A stretch of 64,000 nucleotides of DNA from Streptococcus mitis subsp. hohhotensis (GCF_020089495.2 NZ_JAIRCA020000010.1:1-64000), one strand, 5' to 3'. Positions 19,632-31,151 are shown, counted from the stretch's first letter. Notes: generated by a model from the sequence alone, not told the origin. Made by a program: numbers and translations.

Positions 19632-19683
19632 ACAGGTGAATTAGAAATCGGCTGATTTTCTAGTTCATTTGTGGTCATTTTTT
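19627..19683 (+). terminator. Leader terminator controlled by LacT
   Basis: A long stem of about 23 bp with G-U pairs (arms 19627-19649 and 19654-19677), a 4-base loop and TTTTTT. It sits between the promoter and lacT, so transcription of lacTFEG needs antitermination. Confidence 0.85.
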
Positions 19684-19720
19684 GTACTCATATACCTTTA
19701 AGATATAAAAGGAGGTTGAC

Positions 19721-20557
19721 ATGTATCGAATTCTAAATCCAATGAATCACAATGTTTCACTTGTCAGAAATGATAAAGGAGAAGAAGTGATTGTAATTGG
19801 TAAGGGGATTGCATTTGGAAAGAAGAAGGGAGATTTGATTGCTGAAAATCAGGTTGAGAAAATCTTTCGGATGAAGACCGAAGAGTCCAGAGAAAACTTT
19901 ATGGCTCTTCTCAAAGATGTTCCGCTTGATTTTATCACAGTGACTTATGAAATCATTGATAAGCTATCAAAGAAATATCACTATCCGATTCAAGAGTATC
20001 TCTATGTAACCTTGACAGATCATATTTACTGTTCTTACCAAGCTCTAGCACAAGGAAGGTACAAGGATAGTAATCTGCCAGATATTTCCGCTAAGTATCC
20101 TGTAGCTTTTCAAATAGCAAATGAAGCATTTGAAATTTACCGTCAGAAGCTAGCAGATCATTTTCCTGAGGATGAAATTATTCGGATTGCTTATCATTTC
20201 ATCAATGCTGAGGGTGAGAATGAAGTCCAAATGGTTGAATCGATTGATAAAAGGAAAGAAATTCTCAGGAATGTTGAAGAAGTTTTAACGGAATATGCAA
20301 TTCAACGAACCAAAGAGAATAACCATTTCTATGATCGTTTTATGATCCATTTGAATTATTTCTTGGATTATTTAGACAGATCTAGAGATGATAACCAATC
20401 ACTTCTGGATATGGAAGATCATATTAAACAATCCTATCCAAAAGCGTTCGAGATTGGTTCCAAGATCTATGATGTGATTACGCAACATACGGGTCTTGAT
20501 TTGTATAAAAGTGAACGAGTTTATCTAGTTCTACATATCCAACGTTTATTGTCATAA
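19721..20557 (+). CDS. lacT: LacT transcriptional antiterminator (BglG family)
   Basis: A 278-residue RNA-binding antiterminator. Residues 1-60 are the CAT RNA-binding domain (NHNVSLVRNDKGEEVIVIG KGI region), followed by two PRD domains with conserved histidines (DHIYCSYQ, AYHFINAEGENE; DRFMIHLNYFL) that are phosphorylated by PTS proteins. It acts on the RAT/terminator in its own leader. Strong ribosome site AAAGGAGG. Confidence 0.95.
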   Translation: MYRILNPMNHNVSLVRNDKGEEVIVIGKGIAFGKKKGDLIAENQVEKIFRMKTEESRENFMALLKDVPLDFITVTYEIIDKLSKKYHYPIQEYLYVTLTDHIYCSYQALAQGRYKDSNLPDISAKYPVAFQIANEAFEIYRQKLADHFPEDEIIRIAYHFINAEGENEVQMVESIDKRKEILRNVEEVLTEYAIQRTKENNHFYDRFMIHLNYFLDYLDRSRDDNQSLLDMEDHIKQSYPKAFEIGSKIYDVITQHTGLDLYKSERVYLVLHIQRLLS

Positions 20558-20592
20558 TAATTTAATTAAAAATATATAAGGAGATTTCTATC

Positions 20593-20910
20593 ATGAATAG
20601 AGAAGAAGTAACATTGTTAGGTTTTGAAATCGTAGCCTATGCTGGCGATGCTCGTTCAAAACTATTGGAAGCCTTGAAAGCTGCTGAAGCTGGTGATTTT
20701 GAAAAAGCGGACGCTCTGGTAGAGGAAGCTGGTAGCTGTATTGCAGAGGCTCACCACGCCCAAACAAGTCTATTGACTAAGGAAGCTTCTGGTGAAGACT
20801 TAGCTTATAGTGTGACCATGATGCATGGCCAAGACCACTTGATGACAACCATCTTGTTAAAAGATTTGATGCACCACTTAATCGAACTCTACAAGAGAGG
20901 AGTTAAATAA
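20593..20910 (+). CDS. lacF: Lactose PTS IIA component
   Basis: A 105-residue lactose-specific IIA. The active histidine is His78 in MMHGQDH, the position known for LacF of staphylococci and lactococci. The [12 protein letters not shown] motif is also conserved. It passes phosphate from HPr to the IIB domain of LacE. Its stop codon overlaps the lacE start (taATG). Confidence 0.96.
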   Translation: MNREEVTLLGFEIVAYAGDARSKLLEALKAAEAGDFEKADALVEEAGSCIAEAHHAQTSLLTKEASGEDLAYSVTMMHGQDHLMTTILLKDLMHHLIELYKRGVK

Positions 20911-22601
20911 TGAACAAACTAATTGCATTTATCGAGAAAGGAAAGCCTTTCTTTGAGAAACTATCTCGTAATATCTATCTTCGTGCTATTCGTGATGGTT
21001 TTATTGCAGGTATGCCTGTTATTCTCTTCTCAAGTATCTTTATCTTGATTGCTTTTGTACCAAATTCATGGGGCTTTAAATGGTCTGATGATGTTGTTAA
21101 TCTCCTCATGAAACCTTACAGCTATTCAATGGGTATCTTGGCTTTGTTGGTAGCTGGTACAACAGCTAAGTCATTGACCGACTCAGTAAACCGTAGCATG
21201 GAGAAAACAAATCAAATCAACTATATGTCAACATTGTTGGCAGCAATTGTTGGTTTGTTGATGTTGGCAGCTGACCCTATCGAAAATGGTCTAGCTACTG
21301 GATTCTTGGGGACAAAAGGTTTGCTTTCAGCCTTCCTTGCTGCCTTTGTTACTGTAGCCATCTATAAGGTTTGTGTTAAGAACAACGTCACTATTCGTAT
21401 GCCTGACGAAGTTCCACCAAATATCTCACAAGTCTTTAAAGATGTGATTCCATTCACTCTCTCAGTTGTTTCACTTTATGCTCTTGATTTACTAGCTCGT
21501 CATTTTGTTGGTGCAAGCGTAGCTGAATCAATCGGTAAATTCTTCGCACCACTCTTCTCAGCAGCAGACGGCTACCTTGGTATTACCATTATCTTTGGTG
21601 CCTTTGCCTTCTTCTGGTTTGTCGGTATTCACGGTCCATCTATTGTTGAACCTGCTATCGCAGCAATTACCTATGCTAATGCCGAAGTCAACTTGAACCT
21701 TCTCCAACAAGGGATGCATGCTGATAAAATCCTTACTTCAGGAACTCAAATGTTTATCGTTACTATGGGAGGTACTGGTGCGACACTGGTTGTTCCATTC
21801 ATGTTCATGTGGTTGACAAAATCTAAACGTAACCGTGCAATCGGACGTGCTTCAGTAGTTCCTACCTTCTTCGGTGTAAATGAACCAATCTTGTTTGGTG
21901 CACCGCTTGTATTGAACCCGATTTTCTTCATTCCATTTATTTTTGCTCCTATCGCAAACGTTTGGATCTTTAAATTCTTCATTGAAACTCTTGGAATGAA
22001 CTCATTTACTGCTAATCTACCATGGACAACTCCAGCTCCACTAGGTCTAGTTCTTGGAACTAACTTCCAAGTTCTATCATTCATTCTTGCTGCCCTTCTA
22101 ATCGTGGTTGACGTAGTCATTTACTATCCATTCCTTAAAGTGTATGATGAACAAATTCTTGAAGAAGAGCGTTCAGGTAAATCTAATGATGAATTGAAAG
22201 AAAAAGTTGCTGCTAACTTCAACACTGCAAAAGCAGATGCTATTCTTGAAAAAGCTGGTGTAGAAGAAGCACAAAATACAATTACTGAAGAAACAAATGT
22301 CCTCGTTCTCTGTGCAGGTGGAGGGACAAGTGGACTTCTTGCAAATGCTTTGAACAAGGCTGCTGCAGAATATAATGTTCCTGTGAAAGCAGCAGCAGGT
22401 GGCTATGGTGCTCACCGTGAAATGTTGCCAGAGTTTGATCTTGTTATCCTTGCCCCTCAAGTTGCTTCAAACTTTGAGGACATGAAAGCAGAAACAGATA
22501 AACTTGGTATTAAACTTGCGAAAACAGAAGGCGCTCAATACATCAAATTAACTCGTGATGGAAAAGGTGCTCTAGCATTCGTGCAAGCTCAATTCGATTA
22601 A
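20910..22601 (+). CDS. lacE: Lactose PTS IIBC component
   Basis: A 563-residue membrane permease with the IIC domain first (about residues 1-430, many hydrophobic helices, GINEPILFG-type loop seen as [12 protein letters not shown]) and a C-terminal IIB domain. The IIB phosphocysteine is in [12 protein letters not shown] near residue 470. It imports and phosphorylates lactose as lactose 6-phosphate. Confidence 0.97.
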   Translation: MNKLIAFIEKGKPFFEKLSRNIYLRAIRDGFIAGMPVILFSSIFILIAFVPNSWGFKWSDDVVNLLMKPYSYSMGILALLVAGTTAKSLTDSVNRSMEKTNQINYMSTLLAAIVGLLMLAADPIENGLATGFLGTKGLLSAFLAAFVTVAIYKVCVKNNVTIRMPDEVPPNISQVFKDVIPFTLSVVSLYALDLLARHFVGASVAESIGKFFAPLFSAADGYLGITIIFGAFAFFWFVGIHGPSIVEPAIAAITYANAEVNLNLLQQGMHADKILTSGTQMFIVTMGGTGATLVVPFMFMWLTKSKRNRAIGRASVVPTFFGVNEPILFGAPLVLNPIFFIPFIFAPIANVWIFKFFIETLGMNSFTANLPWTTPAPLGLVLGTNFQVLSFILAALLIVVDVVIYYPFLKVYDEQILEEERSGKSNDELKEKVAANFNTAKADAILEKAGVEEAQNTITEETNVLVLCAGGGTSGLLANALNKAAAEYNVPVKAAAGGYGAHREMLPEFDLVILAPQVASNFEDMKAETDKLGIKLAKTEGAQYIKLTRDGKGALAFVQAQFD

Positions 22602-22783
22602 CGATAGGGGCTCTGAAATAGTCTCCTATCGTTACGGAAATCGCTATGGCGAATTTCCTAATCGCCTTGTTAATTCGTCGGTAAAAAGATATCGTTTTTA
22701 CCTCCTCATGTCACAATTCGGTGACTTGGTACAAGAAGTGAGATGGAGAAGGATGGCTCACTGACTCCTCTCCTCTCACTTTT
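22600..22783 (+). other. Intercistronic hairpins between lacE and lacG
   Basis: Three inverted repeats fill this 205-base gap: AACGATAGG / CCTATCGTT (22600-22633), GGAAAT / ATTTCC around 22636-22659, and AGTGAGA...TCTCACT (22737-22780) with a T-rich tail. The last could be a partial terminator or an mRNA-stabilising structure that tunes LacG against LacE. Confidence 0.5.
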
Positions 22784-22806
22784 ACTTTATTTAAATCAAG
22801 AAATAG

Positions 22807-24222
<1,416 letters not shown>

Positions 24223-24234
24223 ACTGTAGATAAA

Positions 24235-24261
24235 AATCCCCACCAATCGGTGGGGATAGTT
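24235..24261. terminator. Bidirectional terminator between lacG and lacR
   Basis: Perfect 9-bp stem ATCCCCACC / GGTGGGGAT with a 4-base loop, A-run on the left and TTTT on the right, serving the two converging genes. Confidence 0.88.
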
Positions 24262-25029
24262 TTATGGTTTAGAAAGAATAATTTTTGTTTGTTTTGAAAG
24301 TTGTTCAAACGTTTCTTTGCTCAGTTTAGAATCTGAAACGATGGTATCAATATCAGAGATATTGTAGAAGGTATAGAAATCAAATTTATTGAACTTACTA
24401 TTGTCAGCTAGTAAGTATTTTTTATTGGAATTATTGAGGGCGATGCGTTGGGATTCACCTTCCTCTTCACTAAAGGTCGCAATCGCATTGTCCTTAATAC
24501 CATTACAGCTAACGAAGGCTTTAGAAAATTGAAGATTAGCCAAGTTTTGCAAGGTTAGTGTTCCCACAAAGGCTCCAGTAATAGAGCGATAGTTTCCACC
24601 GATTAAAATCAAATCTGTTAGTTTTCGTTCGTTTAAGATGAGAAAGACTGGTAAACTGTTTGTTACAACACGAATATTATCAATTGGAAGTTCACGGGCA
24701 AAAGATTCCAAGGTTGTACCTGGGCCAATAAAAATGGTTTCTCCTTCATCAATTAAATGGCCTGCAAAACGGCTGATTTCTTGTTTTTCTGCAATCTGTA
24801 AGCTTTGTTTTTCAGTATTGGAACGTTCATTATTTAAAATGGAACCTGTGCGAATTTTTTCAGCTCCACCGTGAACCCGAACAAGTAAATCTTTATCAGC
24901 TAACTCTTGCAAGTAGCGTCTAGCAGTCATATCTGATACATCCAAGCGAGTCATGATTTCTTTTACAGTAATAGTTCCCTTTGTATTTACCGTTTCTAGA
25001 ATATTATCTAGTTTTTCCTGCTTTAGCAT
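24262..25029 (-). CDS. lacR: Lactose operon repressor, DeoR family
   Basis: A 255-residue DeoR-type regulator. N-terminal winged helix with VKEIMTRLDVSDMTARRYLQEL, then the DeoR effector domain (GETIFIGPGTTLESFAREL, sugar-phosphate pocket; LADNSKF). Tagatose 6-phosphate is the known inducer of LacR in relatives. The ATG at 25029 is placed six bases after GAGGTG; a GTG at 25038 overlaps that site. It faces the lac operon from the other strand. Confidence 0.93.
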   Translation of the reverse strand: MLKQEKLDNILETVNTKGTITVKEIMTRLDVSDMTARRYLQELADKDLLVRVHGGAEKIRTGSILNNERSNTEKQSLQIAEKQEISRFAGHLIDEGETIFIGPGTTLESFARELPIDNIRVVTNSLPVFLILNERKLTDLILIGGNYRSITGAFVGTLTLQNLANLQFSKAFVSCNGIKDNAIATFSEEEGESQRIALNNSNKKYLLADNSKFNKFDFYTFYNISDIDTIVSDSKLSKETFEQLSKQTKIILSKP

Positions 25030-25054
25030 CCTTATCACCTCTATTTCTATTACT

Positions 25055-25083
25055 ATTTTATCATAAAGTGTTCAATCAATCAA
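25055..25083 (-). promoter_or_regulatory. lacR promoter
   Basis: On the minus strand TTGATT, 17-base spacer, TAAAAT with extended TGa. Confidence 0.72.
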
Positions 25084-25104
25084 TTTAAAAAACAAAAGAA
25101 AACA

Positions 25105-25148
25105 AAAACAAAAATACCATGGTTGTTTTAAACAAACCATGATATTTG
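25105..25148 (-). terminator. Terminator of the nrd genes with TGTTT...AAACA core
   Basis: On the minus strand a near-palindrome (ATCATGGTTTGTTT paired with AAACAACCATGGT) followed by ATTTTTGTTTTTG. It ends nrdF transcription before lacR. Its core repeats the TGTTT/AAACA theme of the lac operator, so a double role is possible. Confidence 0.65.
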
Positions 25149-25171
25149 TTATCAGTTCGGGAATAATTGAG

Positions 25172-26134
25172 TTAGTCCAAACCGTAGTTGTAGTCATCGT
25201 CTTGCATGGCTTCAACTTCACCAAGGAGGTAACCATTTCCGACTTGAGAGAAGAAGTCGTGGTTGGAAGTTCCTGTTGAAATACCGTTCATAACGATTGG
25301 GTTGACATCATCAGCTGAGTCTGGGAAGAGTGGATCTTGTCCCAGGTTCATGAGCGCCTTGTTAGCATTGTAGCGAAGGAAGGTTTTGACTTCTTCCGTC
25401 CAACCAACACCGTCATAGAGGCTTTCTGTATAGCCTTCTTCATTCTCGTAAAGAGTATAGAGCAGATCGTACATCCATTCTTTGAGTTTTTCTTGCTCTT
25501 CTTCAGGCAATTCATTGAAACCAAGTTGGAATTTGTAACCAATGTAGGTTCCGTGAACAGATTCATCACGAATAATCAGTTTGATGATTTCCGCAACGTT
25601 GGCTAGTTTGTTATTACCAAGGTAGTAGAGGGGAGTGAAGAAACCAGAGTAGAAGAGGAAGGTTTCAAGGAAAACGCTGGCTACTTTCTTTTCAAGTGGG
25701 TTACCGTTTAGGTAGATTTCGTTGACAATCTCAGCCTTCTTTTGTAGGTAAGGATTGGTATTGGTCCATTCGAAAATTTCTTCAATCTCAGCCTTGGTAT
25801 TTAAGGTAGAAAAGATTGATGAGTAAGATTTTGCGTGGACAGATTCCATAAATTGGATGTTGTTAAAAACAGCTTCCTCATGTGGTGTACGGATGTCTGC
25901 GCGAAGGGCTTGAACCCCTGTTTCAGATTGCATAGTGTCGAGAAGGGTTAAACCACCAAAGACTTTTCCAACCAAGTCTTTTTCTACACTTGATAGCTTT
26001 CTCCAGTCATCCAAGTCATTTGACAAGGGAATACGTGTATCAAGCCAGAATTGCTCCGTCAGTTTCTCCCAAGTTGATTTGTCGATGACATCTTCGATGG
26101 CATTCCAGTTAATGGCTTTGTAGTAAGTTTCCAT
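25172..26134 (-). CDS. nrdF: Class Ib ribonucleotide reductase beta subunit
   Basis: A 320-residue small subunit holding the dimetal-tyrosyl cofactor. Metal ligands are visible in GLTLLDTMQSE, NIQFMESVHAKSY, and IIRDESVHGTYIGYK. The start at 26134 (METYYKAINW) is chosen; the frame runs 26 codons further upstream but without family similarity. No nrdI lies in the window, so the flavodoxin needed for Mn loading must be elsewhere. Confidence 0.96.
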   Translation of the reverse strand: METYYKAINWNAIEDVIDKSTWEKLTEQFWLDTRIPLSNDLDDWRKLSSVEKDLVGKVFGGLTLLDTMQSETGVQALRADIRTPHEEAVFNNIQFMESVHAKSYSSIFSTLNTKAEIEEIFEWTNTNPYLQKKAEIVNEIYLNGNPLEKKVASVFLETFLFYSGFFTPLYYLGNNKLANVAEIIKLIIRDESVHGTYIGYKFQLGFNELPEEEQEKLKEWMYDLLYTLYENEEGYTESLYDGVGWTEEVKTFLRYNANKALMNLGQDPLFPDSADDVNPIVMNGISTGTSNHDFFSQVGNGYLLGEVEAMQDDDYNYGLD

Positions 26135-26212
26135 TTGAAATCTCTTTCTGTATATAATAATGCTGTTGTACAATCGTTTTTGCTTTATGATAATTCCTTT
26201 AGTGTATCGCAC

Positions 26213-26235
26213 AAAAAGTCGGAGAACCGACTTTT
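26213..26235 (-). terminator. Terminator between nrdE and nrdF
   Basis: Perfect 9-bp stem AAAAGTCGG / CCGACTTTT with a 4-base loop, and a T-run in the minus direction. It may reduce read-through into nrdF, or mark a separate nrdF transcript. Confidence 0.75.
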
Positions 26236-26332
26236 ACATGTGCTTAGCTAGTTTATAAAATGTTTGATTAAGTTCTCTTTTGATGCTAGCTTACTAAACT
26301 TACAGAGAAATAGTAATTCCTTTGATTAAAAA

Positions 26333-28492
26333 CTAAATCACACAGCTCTCACATTGGTTGGCACCGACTTCTCCACCATCATCTGTAAAGGTACGGACGT
26401 AGTAGATAGACTTGATACCCTTGTTAAAGGCATAGTTACGAAGGATAGACAAGTCACGTGTCGTTTGTTTGTTTTCTTTCTTCCATTCGTAAAGTCCTTT
26501 TGGAATGTCACTACGCATGAAGAGAGTGAGTGAAAGTCCTTGGTCTACGTGCTCAGTCGCAGCAGCGTAAACATCAATCACTTTACGCATATCCATGTCG
26601 TAAGCAGAAGTGTAGTAAGGAATAGTATCTGTTGACAAACCTGCGGCAGGATAGTAGATTTTACCAATTTTCTTTTCTTGACGCTCTTCGATACGTTGTG
26701 TAATCGGGTGGATAGAAGCAGAAACGTCGTTGATATAGCTGATAGAACCATTTGGAGCAACAGCTAGACGGTTTTGGTGGTAAAGTCCATCTGCTTGAAC
26801 CTTGTCGCGAAGTTCAGCCCAGTCAGCAGCACTTGGGATAAAGACATCTTTAAAAAGTTCTTTAACACGGTCTGATTTTGGAAGGAATTCGCCAGTTACA
26901 TACTTGTCGAAGTAGCTTCCGTTAGCATAGTCTGATTTTTCAAAGTTGTGGAAGGTGATACCACGTTCACGCGCGATATTGTTTGACTCAACCAAAGTCC
27001 AGTAGTTCATAAGCATGAAGTAGATGCTTGTAAATTCAACAGACTCAGGGGATCCATATTCAATAAGTTGTTGGGCAAGGTAGCTGTGAAGTCCCATGGC
27101 TCCAAGACCAAAGGTGTGGGCTTGGCTATTTCCATGGTCGATAGTAGGAACAGCTACGATGTGCGAACTATCTGTAACGAAAGTAAGGGCACGAACCATA
27201 GCACGGATAGAACGACCAAAGTCAGGTGAAGTCATCATGTTAACCACGTTGGTTGAACCAAGGTTACATGAAACGTCCGTTCCCATTTGAAGGAATTCTT
27301 GAGCATCGTTGATCAAGCTTGGTTCTTGAACTTGAAGAATCTCAGAACACAAGTTACTCATGATAATCTTACCATCAACAGGATTTGCACGGTTAGCCGT
27401 ATCAATGTTGACGACATAAGGGTAACCAGACTCTTGTTGCAATTTAGAGATTTCAGTTTCCAAATCACGCGCCTTGATTTTTGTCTTGCGAATATTTGGA
27501 TTTGCGACTAGTTCATCGTATTTTTCAGTGATGTCAATGTAGTTGAATGGCACACCGTATTCAAGTTCTACAGAGTATGGGCTGAAGAGGTACATTTCTT
27601 CATTTTTACGAGCTAGTTCGTAGAATTTATCGGGCACCACAACACCAAGTGAAAGGGTCTTGACACGAACTTTTTCATCGGCGTTTTCTTTCTTAGTTGA
27701 AAGGAAAGCGATGATATCTGGGTGGAAGACGTTGAGGTAGACAACACCAGCACCTTGACGTTGACCCAATTGGTTTGAGTAAGAGAAGCTATCTTCGAAA
27801 AGTTTCATAACTGGAACGACCCCAGAAGCTGCTCCTTCATATCCTTTGATAGGTGCACCAGCTTCACGAAGGTTGCTGAGGGAAATTCCCACACCACCAC
27901 CGATACGTGAAAGTTGAAGGGCAGAGTTGATAGAACGTCCAATAGAGTTCATGTCATCTGTGACCTGAATCAAGAAACAGGATACCAACTCCCCACGACG
28001 AGCACGTCCAGCATTCAAGAAGGAAGGTGTGGCAGGTTGGTAGCGTTGGTGGATGATTTCATTTGCAATATCGATTGCAACAGCTTCATTCCCATCAGCG
28101 AAATAAAGGGCGTTAAAGAAGACACGGTCTTCCATGCTTTCAAGATAATATTCACCGTCGTTAGTTTTCAAAGCATATTGATTGTAAAATTTATAAGCTG
28201 CCATGAAAGACTTGAATTGGAAATTTTGATCTTTGATAAATTGCGACAATTCTTCCAAAAATTCTGGACGGTATTTCTTGATAAAGGCTGTTTCGATGTA
28301 GTTGTGTTCAATGAGGTAGTTGATTTTATCCTTGATTGAATCAAAAACCATAGTGTTTGGAACTACATTTTCTTTAAAGAAAGCATCCAAGGCTTCCTTA
28401 TCTTTATGAAGCATGATTTGTCCATTAACAGGACGGTTGATTTCGTTATTGAGACGGAAGTAAGTTACGTCTTCAAGATGTTTTAATCCCAT
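26333..28492 (-). CDS. nrdE: Class Ib ribonucleotide reductase alpha subunit
   Basis: Catalytic subunit of 719 residues that reduces ribonucleoside diphosphates. The short N-terminus without an ATP cone is typical for NrdE. Key elements are GELVSCFL (active-site Cys), NLCSEILQ, and the redox-active C-terminal tail NQCESCVI that is recharged by NrdH. It lies downstream of nrdH on the same strand. Confidence 0.97.
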   Translation of the reverse strand: MGLKHLEDVTYFRLNNEINRPVNGQIMLHKDKEALDAFFKENVVPNTMVFDSIKDKINYLIEHNYIETAFIKKYRPEFLEELSQFIKDQNFQFKSFMAAYKFYNQYALKTNDGEYYLESMEDRVFFNALYFADGNEAVAIDIANEIIHQRYQPATPSFLNAGRARRGELVSCFLIQVTDDMNSIGRSINSALQLSRIGGGVGISLSNLREAGAPIKGYEGAASGVVPVMKLFEDSFSYSNQLGQRQGAGVVYLNVFHPDIIAFLSTKKENADEKVRVKTLSLGVVVPDKFYELARKNEEMYLFSPYSVELEYGVPFNYIDITEKYDELVANPNIRKTKIKARDLETEISKLQQESGYPYVVNIDTANRANPVDGKIIMSNLCSEILQVQEPSLINDAQEFLQMGTDVSCNLGSTNVVNMMTSPDFGRSIRAMVRALTFVTDSSHIVAVPTIDHGNSQAHTFGLGAMGLHSYLAQQLIEYGSPESVEFTSIYFMLMNYWTLVESNNIARERGITFHNFEKSDYANGSYFDKYVTGEFLPKSDRVKELFKDVFIPSAADWAELRDKVQADGLYHQNRLAVAPNGSISYINDVSASIHPITQRIEERQEKKIGKIYYPAAGLSTDTIPYYTSAYDMDMRKVIDVYAAATEHVDQGLSLTLFMRSDIPKGLYEWKKENKQTTRDLSILRNYAFNKGIKSIYYVRTFTDDGGEVGANQCESCVI

Positions 28493-28513
28493 AAAATTTC
28501 CCTTATCTAATTA

Positions 28514-28546
28514 CAAAAGAAAGGCTTCTAAGTTAGCCCTAGAAGC
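28514..28546 (-). terminator. Hairpin between nrdH and nrdE
   Basis: Minus-strand stem GCTTCTA / TAGAAGC with CTTTCTTTTG after it. It could be a weak terminator that lowers nrdE relative to nrdH, or a stabilising stem. Confidence 0.5.
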
Positions 28547-28572
28547 AGTTTCTTCTGGATGATGTACTAAGA

Positions 28573-28791
28573 TTATGCTAATTGTTTCAGTTTTCCTGGT
28601 TGGAAACCTGAAAAGACTTCAGTTGGTGTTTGGATAACAGGAGCTGCGCTGAAACCTAGCTCTTTAACTTGATCGATGTACTCAGGTTGCTCATCAAGAT
28701 TGATTTCACGATAAGCGACATTATTACTGTCCAAGAAACGTTTGGTCATCTTACATTGGACACAGTTGTTTTTAGAATAAACGGTTACCAT
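28573..28791 (-). CDS. nrdH: NrdH glutaredoxin-like protein
   Basis: A 72-residue redoxin with the CVQC motif (VYSKNNCVQCKMTKRFLDS) near the N-terminus and the AAPVIQTPTEVFSGFQP C-terminal half. It reduces NrdE. First gene of the nrd cluster, with AGAGGAG before the ATG. Confidence 0.95.
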   Translation of the reverse strand: MVTVYSKNNCVQCKMTKRFLDSNNVAYREINLDEQPEYIDQVKELGFSAAPVIQTPTEVFSGFQPGKLKQLA

Positions 28792-28826
28792 TGTGTAACT
28801 CCTCTTTCAAAATAGATTACTTTCTT

Positions 28827-28854
28827 AGTATATCAGAAATTGAAATTTTGTCAA
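28827..28854 (-). promoter_or_regulatory. nrdHE promoter
   Basis: On the minus strand TTGACA, 16-base spacer, TATACT with extended TGa. Confidence 0.82.
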
Positions 28855-28861
28855 CGATTTA

Positions 28862-28919
28862 AAACTAAATATAGTGGTCTGTTTTTATACACAGCTAAAC
28901 AAAACACAATATGTAGTGT
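28862..28919. promoter_or_regulatory. Two NrdR boxes upstream of nrdH
   Basis: ACACAATATGTAGTGT (28904-28919) matches the NrdR box consensus acaCwAtATaTwgtgt almost fully. A second, looser copy AAACTAAATATAGTGG is at 28862-28877, exactly 42 bases away, which is four helical turns and puts both on one DNA face. Both stand just upstream of the nrdH -35. Confidence 0.8.
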
Positions 28920-29141
28920 TTGCTTTGCGAAATAGTGATAATTATCCTATAAGTTGTTTTTTGGAAAACTATATCCTGTGTTTTGTCATCTAGGATAGAA
29001 GATTTTCAGCAAGTTATCTGAAAGGAAATTGAATAAATCCCATAAAATGCTTGAAAAAAATCCTAGAAGATGATATAATACCAAATTGTAAGGGTTATCA
29101 CATATAACTCAAAAAAGAAAGAACAAAAGGAGAGTCAAACT
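28920..29141 (+). promoter_or_regulatory. ptsHI upstream region and promoter
   Basis: TTGAAA (29051-29056), 17-base spacer, TATAAT (29074-29079) with extended TGa. The predicted leader is about 55 bases and ends in AAGGAGAG before the ptsH ATG. The rest of this divergent gap, beyond the NrdR boxes, shows no gene. Confidence 0.78.
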
Positions 29142-29405
29142 ATGGCTTCTAAAGATTTCCACGTAGTGGCAGAAACAGGTATTCACGCACGTCCAGCAAC
29201 ATTGTTGGTACAAACTGCTAGCAAATTTGCTTCAGATATCACTCTTGAGTACAAAGGTAAATCAGTTAACCTTAAATCAATCATGGGTGTTATGAGTCTT
29301 GGTGTTGGCCAAGGTGCTGACGTAACTATCTCAGCTGAAGGTGCAGATGCAGATGACGCTATCGCTGCAATCTCAGAAACAATGGAAAAAGAAGGATTGG
29401 CATAA
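29142..29405 (+). CDS. ptsH: Phosphocarrier protein HPr
   Basis: An 87-residue general PTS carrier. His15 (GIHARPA) is the site phosphorylated by enzyme I, and Ser46 (NLKSIMGVM) is the HPr-kinase site that makes the CcpA co-repressor form. It supplies phosphate to the PTS components at 12.9-22.6 kb and to DhaM, and connects to the cre-like sites seen at several promoters here. Confidence 0.98.
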   Translation: MASKDFHVVAETGIHARPATLLVQTASKFASDITLEYKGKSVNLKSIMGVMSLGVGQGADVTISAEGADADDAIAAISETMEKEGLA

Positions 29406-29410
29406 GGAAA

Positions 29411-31144
29411 ATGACAGAAATGCTTAAAGGAATCGCGGCATCTGACGGTGTTGCAGTTGCAAAAGCATATCTACTCGTTCAACCGGATTTGTCATTCGAG
29501 ACTATTTCAGTCGAAGATACAAACGCAGAAGAGGCTCGTTTGGATGTAGCTCTTGAAGCTTCTCAAAACGAGCTTTCTCTTATCCGTGAGAAAGCTGTAG
29601 GTACGCTTGGTGAAGAAGCGGCTCAAGTTTTTGACGCTCATTTGATGGTTCTTTCTGACCCAGAATTGATTGGTCAGATTAAAGAAACAATCCGTGCTAA
29701 GAAAGTCAATGCAGAAGCAGGTCTTAAAGAAGTGACTGACATGTTCATCACTATCTTTGAAGGTATGGAAGACAACCCATACATGCAAGAACGTGCAGCG
29801 GATATCCGCGACGTGACAAAACGTGTATTGGCAAACCTTCTTGGTAAAAAATTGCCAAACCCAGCTTCTATCAATGAAGAAGTAATCGTAATTGCGCATG
29901 ACTTGACACCATCTGATACAGCTCAATTGGACAAAAACTTTGTAAAAGCTTTTGTAACAAATATCGGTGGACGTACAAGCCACTCAGCTATCATGGCACG
30001 TACACTTGAAATTGCAGCTGTATTGGGAACAAACAACATCACTGAAGTAGTGAAAGACGGCGATATCCTTGCCGTTAACGGAATTACTGGTGAAGTGATT
30101 ATCAACCCAACAGATGAACAAGCGGCAGAATTTAAAGCAGCTGGTGAAGCTTATGCTAAACAAAAAGCTGAATGGGCACTTTTGAAAGATGCTCAAACAG
30201 TGACTGCTGACGGTAAACACTTCGAGTTGGCTGCTAACATCGGTACTCCAAAAGACGTTGAAGGTGTTAACAACAACGGTGCAGAAGCTGTTGGACTTTA
30301 CCGTACAGAGTTCTTGTACATGGATTCTCAAGACTTCCCAACTGAAGATGAGCAGTATGAAGCATACAAGGCTGTTCTTGAGGGAATGAATGGTAAACCA
30401 GTGGTTGTTCGTACAATGGATATCGGTGGAGATAAGGAACTTCCTTACTTCGATATGCCACATGAAATGAACCCATTCCTTGGATTCCGTGCCCTTCGTA
30501 TCTCTATTTCTGAAACTGGAGATGCAATGTTCCGTACACAAATCCGTGCCCTTCTTCGTGCTTCTGTTCATGGTCAATTGCGTATCATGTTCCCAATGGT
30601 TGCCCTCTTGAAAGAATTCCGTGCAGCTAAAGCAGTTTATGAAGAAGAAAAAGCAAACCTTCTTGCTGAAGGTGTTGCAGTTGCGGATGATATCCAAGTT
30701 GGTATCATGATTGAAATCCCTGCAGCAGCGATGCTTGCAGACCAATTTGCAAAAGAAGTAGACTTCATGTCAATTGGTACAAATGACTTGATTCAATATT
30801 CAATGGCAGCAGACCGTATGAACGAACAAGTTTCATACCTTTACCAACCATATAACCCATCAATCCTTCGCTTGATTAACAACGTTATCAAGGCAGCTCA
30901 CGCTGAAGGTAAATGGGCTGGTATGTGTGGTGAGATGGCTGGTGACCAAAAAGCTGTTCCACTTCTTGTCGGAATGGGCTTGGATGAGTTCTCTATGTCA
31001 GCAACATCTGTACTTCGTACACGTAGCTTGATGAAGAAATTGGACACTGCTAAGATGGAAGAGTACGCTAACCGTGCCCTTACAGAGTGTTCAACAATGG
31101 AAGAAGTTCTTGAACTTCAAAAAGAATACGTTAACTTTGATTAA
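29411..31144 (+). CDS. ptsI: PTS enzyme I
   Basis: A 577-residue phosphoenolpyruvate-protein phosphotransferase. The active histidine is in [13 protein letters not shown]; the PEP-binding TIM barrel has [10 protein letters not shown], the signature [19 protein letters not shown], and the catalytic cysteine in [11 protein letters not shown]. It begins 5 bases after ptsH and ends at a terminator. Confidence 0.98.
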   Translation: MTEMLKGIAASDGVAVAKAYLLVQPDLSFETISVEDTNAEEARLDVALEASQNELSLIREKAVGTLGEEAAQVFDAHLMVLSDPELIGQIKETIRAKKVNAEAGLKEVTDMFITIFEGMEDNPYMQERAADIRDVTKRVLANLLGKKLPNPASINEEVIVIAHDLTPSDTAQLDKNFVKAFVTNIGGRTSHSAIMARTLEIAAVLGTNNITEVVKDGDILAVNGITGEVIINPTDEQAAEFKAAGEAYAKQKAEWALLKDAQTVTADGKHFELAANIGTPKDVEGVNNNGAEAVGLYRTEFLYMDSQDFPTEDEQYEAYKAVLEGMNGKPVVVRTMDIGGDKELPYFDMPHEMNPFLGFRALRISISETGDAMFRTQIRALLRASVHGQLRIMFPMVALLKEFRAAKAVYEEEKANLLAEGVAVADDIQVGIMIEIPAAAMLADQFAKEVDFMSIGTNDLIQYSMAADRMNEQVSYLYQPYNPSILRLINNVIKAAHAEGKWAGMCGEMAGDQKAVPLLVGMGLDEFSMSATSVLRTRSLMKKLDTAKMEEYANRALTECSTMEEVLELQKEYVNFD

Positions 31145-31151
31145 TGTCATT

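Noticed and set aside
26135-26212. N-terminal extension of NrdF by 26 residues
   Set aside because: Not part of the NrdF family; the Lys/Arg-rich extension overlaps the upstream region, and METYYKAINW is the usual start.
29507-30745. Long minus-strand frames opposite ptsI (158, 66, 60 and 253 codons)
   Set aside because: Cys/Phe-rich antisense shadows of a strongly codon-biased gene; no ribosome sites and no recognisable domain.
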